This document shows positions 5,141 to 7,648 of a stretch of DNA of 7,648 bases, piece after piece. Source of the DNA: Deltaproteobacteria bacterium (GTDB taxonomy: Bacteria; Desulfobacterota; BSN033; UBA1163); NCBI GenBank assembly GCA_016875155.1, contig VGSD01000127.1:1-7648 (forward strand). The letters are read 5' to 3'. The position numbers and the translations under genes were made by a program. The stretch's first letter is position 1. Every line of letters begins with the position of its first letter. The notes under the pieces were generated by a model. That model saw only the letters and a program-made list of their open reading frames with translations, had not been told where the DNA came from and searched no databases.

Positions 5141-5782
5141 ATGGATAAGAAATTGCATTTCAGGATGATTGGGGCGATTCTAATTTTATGTATTTTGTTT
5201 GCTTGCAGTCGCCCCCAAAAATCAGGCTTCGATTCTGATGAAATTGATACCTCGAGAGATCCCATTCAAGGATCTACCGCATCACATGAGCCTATCGTCA
5301 TTGAGACAAAAGAAGGGGACTATACGCTCACTCCTATGGCTGAATATCAATTGGCAGGAAAGGTAGTCAGTAAAGAGACCTACTCCTATGGATGGGAAAC
5401 CAAGATCTCACCCTTAGATTTAGCAATTGTCTGGGGAAAACTGGCTGAGCCAGAATATGAGACGTATGTTTCTTTCAGACAGGGAAACCGGTGGTATTTT
5501 TATGAATATAAACCAGAATGCCCTCTTGATAATGATTACATCCTCTCTCATTCTTCAAACAATCATATCATCCCCGCAACTGAGAATATCTCACTTGCCC
5601 TCAAGGGGGTTGCTAAAAATGAAAAGATTATTTTGGAAGGTTTTCTGGTTAATTTGAGGGGGACTTATAAAGGAGGAACCGTTTACTGGAACACCAGTTT
5701 GACACGAAAAGATACAGGCAATGGTTCCTGTGAACTTTTTTATGTGATGAAGGCAAGAATCAACACCGATGTTTATGAGTGA
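5141..5782 (+). CDS. Lipoprotein of unknown function
   Basis: Predicted 213-residue secreted lipoprotein. The N-terminus has basic residues (MDKKLHFR), a hydrophobic stretch (IGAILILCIL) and the lipobox LFAC with Cys22 as the lipidation site, followed by a Ser/Asp-rich linker. The rest is soluble and rich in aromatic residues. It includes YSYGWETKISPLDLAIVWGKL, a HIIPATENISLAL segment and a closing SLTRKDTGNGSCELFYV. I recall similar 'SLTRxDTGxGxCE' endings in uncharacterised bacterial proteins, but no function is known to me. The ATG at 5141 is chosen because it gives a proper signal peptide. An in-frame ATG at 5081 would add 20 residues and lies upstream of the promoter. No Shine-Dalgarno sequence precedes 5141. 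The GGT-like gene follows after 35 nt, suggesting one transcript. Confidence 0.8.
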   Translation: MDKKLHFRMIGAILILCILFACSRPQKSGFDSDEIDTSRDPIQGSTASHEPIVIETKEGDYTLTPMAEYQLAGKVVSKETYSYGWETKISPLDLAIVWGKLAEPEYETYVSFRQGNRWYFYEYKPECPLDNDYILSHSSNNHIIPATENISLALKGVAKNEKIILEGFLVNLRGTYKGGTVYWNTSLTRKDTGNGSCELFYVMKARINTDVYE

Positions 5783-5803
5783 TAAGAAAATAACCTTTTG
5801 ATG

Positions 5804-5809
5804 AGGAGG
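5804..5809 (+). promoter_or_regulatory. Strong ribosome binding site of the GGT-family gene
   Basis: A full AGGAGG lies eight bases before the ATG at 5818 and fixes that start. It contrasts with the absence of any such site before the promoter-proximal lipoprotein gene of the same operon. Confidence 0.9.
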
Positions 5810-5817
5810 AAGAAACG

Positions 5818-7443
5818 ATGCGCTTTGCCTACACACAGAAAAGGGAATGGAAGAGGGAAGCACAACGTTCTGTGGTTATGGGAACACAGGGTATGGTTGC
5901 AGCCAGTCAACCCTTGGCAACCCTTTCAGGATATAAAACCCTGGCAGATGGTGGCAATGCTATCGATGCAGCGATCGCCATGGTCAGCACCCTCATTGTG
6001 GTGGAGCCCTATAACGTGGGCCTGGGAGGAGATGCCTTTGCCCTGATCTATTTGGCAAAGGAGAAACGATTGATTGGAATGAATGGGAGCGGTCGGGCTC
6101 CTTATCAAGCAACAATTGAAAAATATAGAGAAAGAGGAATACACGAAATTCCGGAGCGTGGAATCTTGGCGGTTACTGTCCCAGGTGCACTCCATGCTTG
6201 GGCACAAGCCTTAGACCGGTTTGGGACCTTAAAACTGGCTAGTGTCCTTAAGGATGCTATCTATTATGCTGAAAAAGGATTTCCTGTAACTGAGGTCATT
6301 GCAGGAGAATGGAAGGAGGCAGAGAGCCTACTCCGTTCTTCAGAAGCATCGTCAAAGGCTTATCTTATCAATGGTAGGGCCCCCTCTCCGGGACAGGTAT
6401 TTTTCAACAAGAACCTTGCCAAAACCTATCAGAGGATTGCGAGGGAGGGCATTGGAGTATTTTACGAAGGCGACATTTGTGATGCTATCATCAATACTTC
6501 GAACCACCTTCAGGGATTATTTTCTCATAAGGATTTTAAGGATCACACCACAACATGGGTTGAGCCCATTTCCACGAACTATCGAGGCTATACAATTTAT
6601 GAACTTCCCCCCAATGGTCAGGGACTGACAGCACTTGAAATGCTCAACATCCTTGAGGAGTATGATATCAGTAAATTCAAACCTAACAGTCCGGAATATC
6701 TTCATCTACTGATTGAGGCCAAGAAGGCAGCCTTCGAAGACAGGGATAGGTTGATCACAGACCCTGAATTTGAAAAGATCCCTGTCGATCAACTGCTGTC
6801 AAGAGAGTATGCCAAAAAGATTAGAGCAAAGATAAAGAAGGACGAAGCTTCCTCCCCATCTCACTTCACCGAGCAAAGTAGAGGTTCTGAGACTGTTTAT
6901 GTAACAGCCGTGGATAAAGATAGGAATGCGGTTTCTTTTATCAGTAGCCTTTTCCTAGCATTTGGATCCGGTGTAGTCGTTGATGGGACTGGAATCGCTT
7001 TGCAGAACAGGGGAAAGTCTTTTTCACTCGATCCAAAGCACCGAAACAGAATCGAGCCGCACAAACGGCCCATGCATACCATCATTCCAGGGATGGTCTT
7101 CAAAGATGGAGAATTTTTAATGAGTTTCGGAGTGATGGGTGGGGATATGCAGCCGCAGGGCCATGTCCAGTTTCTAGTGAATCTGATCGACTTTGGAATG
7201 AATTTGCAGGAGGCCATGGATACTCCGAGGATGAGGCATCTGAAAGGAATGGAAGTTTATCTTGAAGATGGGATTTCGGATGAGACTGCAGTCGCTCTCG
7301 CGGGGAAGGGCCATCAGATCATAAGACAGTTTTCCCCAGTCAATCAGGTTGGGGGAGGTCAGGCCATCTATTTGGATCGTAACCAAAACGTTCTTTTGGG
7401 AGGTTCCGACCGCCGCAAAGACGGCTGCGCAATAGGCTATTAA
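5818..7443 (+). CDS. Gamma-glutamyltransferase family protein (YwrD-like), cytoplasmic
   Basis: 541-residue Ntn-hydrolase of the gamma-glutamyltranspeptidase family, expected to self-cleave before a threonine and use it to attack gamma-glutamyl bonds. Family landmarks: AxxQPLAT and the DGGNAIDAAIA motif (44-54), EPYNVGLGGDAF (63-74), Arg93 in SGRAPYQAT (carboxylate binding in GGT), VPGALHAW (121-128), nucleophile Thr359 in RGSETVYVTAVD, FGSGV (382-386), KRPMHTIIPG (416-425) and the oxyanion-type GVMGG (438-442). The T-V-Y context, LQNRG and RPMHTIIP resemble the YwrD-like branch rather than classical GGT. Unlike secreted GGTs there is no signal peptide, so it should be cytoplasmic. Several glutathione-binding residues of classical GGT seem replaced (see findings), so the natural substrate is unclear. 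It lies 35 nt after the lipoprotein gene and 68 nt before the next gene, probably in one operon. Confidence 0.93.
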   Translation: MRFAYTQKREWKREAQRSVVMGTQGMVAASQPLATLSGYKTLADGGNAIDAAIAMVSTLIVVEPYNVGLGGDAFALIYLAKEKRLIGMNGSGRAPYQATIEKYRERGIHEIPERGILAVTVPGALHAWAQALDRFGTLKLASVLKDAIYYAEKGFPVTEVIAGEWKEAESLLRSSEASSKAYLINGRAPSPGQVFFNKNLAKTYQRIAREGIGVFYEGDICDAIINTSNHLQGLFSHKDFKDHTTTWVEPISTNYRGYTIYELPPNGQGLTALEMLNILEEYDISKFKPNSPEYLHLLIEAKKAAFEDRDRLITDPEFEKIPVDQLLSREYAKKIRAKIKKDEASSPSHFTEQSRGSETVYVTAVDKDRNAVSFISSLFLAFGSGVVVDGTGIALQNRGKSFSLDPKHRNRIEPHKRPMHTIIPGMVFKDGEFLMSFGVMGGDMQPQGHVQFLVNLIDFGMNLQEAMDTPRMRHLKGMEVYLEDGISDETAVALAGKGHQIIRQFSPVNQVGGGQAIYLDRNQNVLLGGSDRRKDGCAIGY

Positions 7444-7511
7444 AAACTAACACCCGAGTAGATAGATGATATTTCTTAATCGTTCTTTGACGCCATTCGT
7501 ATGAGGATCCA

Positions 7512-7648
7512 ATGAAGATTTTATTAATCGAACCAGCCAAAGGGGCTTTGACCATAGGCGGGGAGGATGTATTTATCTATGAGCCTCTTGCCCTTGAATA
7601 TGTTGCTGCAGGTGTATCGCAAGACCACGATGTAAGAATCCTCGATCT
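7512..7648 (+). CDS. Probable B12-binding/radical SAM protein, N-terminus only
   Basis: The window ends 45 full codons into this gene, which begins MKILLIEPAKGAL and continues to EPLALEYVAAGVSQDHDVRILD. The pattern MKILLIxP...PLALxYxAAxxxxxHxVRILD is typical of the N-terminal Rossmann-like cobalamin-binding domain of class B radical SAM proteins (BchE/HpnP type), in which PLGLxYLAAxL and H-[ED]-V-x-[IL]-x-D are common. The radical SAM CxxxCxxC motif would lie beyond the window. The start at 7512 has TGAGG five bases upstream. It follows the GGT-family gene by 68 nt with no visible terminator, so it is probably co-transcribed. A response-regulator-like or other Rossmann protein is the main alternative. 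Confidence 0.65.
   Translation, partial: MKILLIEPAKGALTIGGEDVFIYEPLALEYVAAGVSQDHDVRILD

Noticed and set aside
7444..7511. A terminator or separate promoter between the GGT-family gene and the radical SAM gene
   Set aside because: I find no stable hairpin with a T-tract; the TTGACG at about 7487 is too close to the start codon to act as a -35 with a proper -10.
1..7648. tRNA, rRNA, transposase, toxin-antitoxin or phage genes
   Set aside because: No cloverleaf-like sequence, rRNA segment or matching protein motifs were seen on either strand; the coding space is filled by the genes listed.

Overview
The window is about 7.6 kb of a moderate-GC bacterial chromosome. One gene has a lipobox signal peptide, which points to a diderm (or at least lipoprotein-making) bacterium. 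The gene mix (UvrA, an ABC-2 exporter, a PrsW-like protease, a YwrD-type gamma-glutamyltransferase homologue and a probable B12-binding radical SAM protein) and the short palindromic and tandem repeats between genes would suit an environmental anaerobe such as Desulfobacterota or Nitrospirota. That taxonomic guess is weak; no marker gene is complete here.

Layout. (1) Positions 1-45, minus strand: the first 15 codons of a gene whose start matches UvrA. (2) Positions 46-202: a divergent control region with a sigma-70-like promoter and a large imperfect hairpin built of inverted octamer arrays, ending 11 nt before the next start codon. (3) Positions 203-1922, plus strand: a two-gene ABC-2 exporter, ATPase then permease, with overlapping reading frames. 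(4) Positions 1906-5056, minus strand, read right to left: a polytopic membrane protein with a C-terminal DUF4332/helix-hairpin-helix-like domain, then a 200-nt gap with a REP-like palindromic element and a heptamer array, then a sugar phosphate isomerase/epimerase-like TIM-barrel protein that overlaps by ATGA a PrsW-like membrane protease with a zinc ribbon. The protease gene converges on and overlaps the permease gene. (5) Positions 5103-7648, plus strand: a promoter, a lipoprotein of unknown function, a cytoplasmic GGT-family protein and the start of a B12-binding/radical SAM-like protein, probably one operon.

No known defence system, CRISPR array, transposase, prophage, tRNA or rRNA is visible. 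The observations most worth following are the membrane protein with an internal duplication and a fused HhH-like domain; the hairpin leader of the exporter; the start codon of the UvrA-like gene buried in a hairpin; and a pattern in which promoter-proximal genes lack Shine-Dalgarno sequences while operon-internal genes have good ones, suggesting leaderless initiation.
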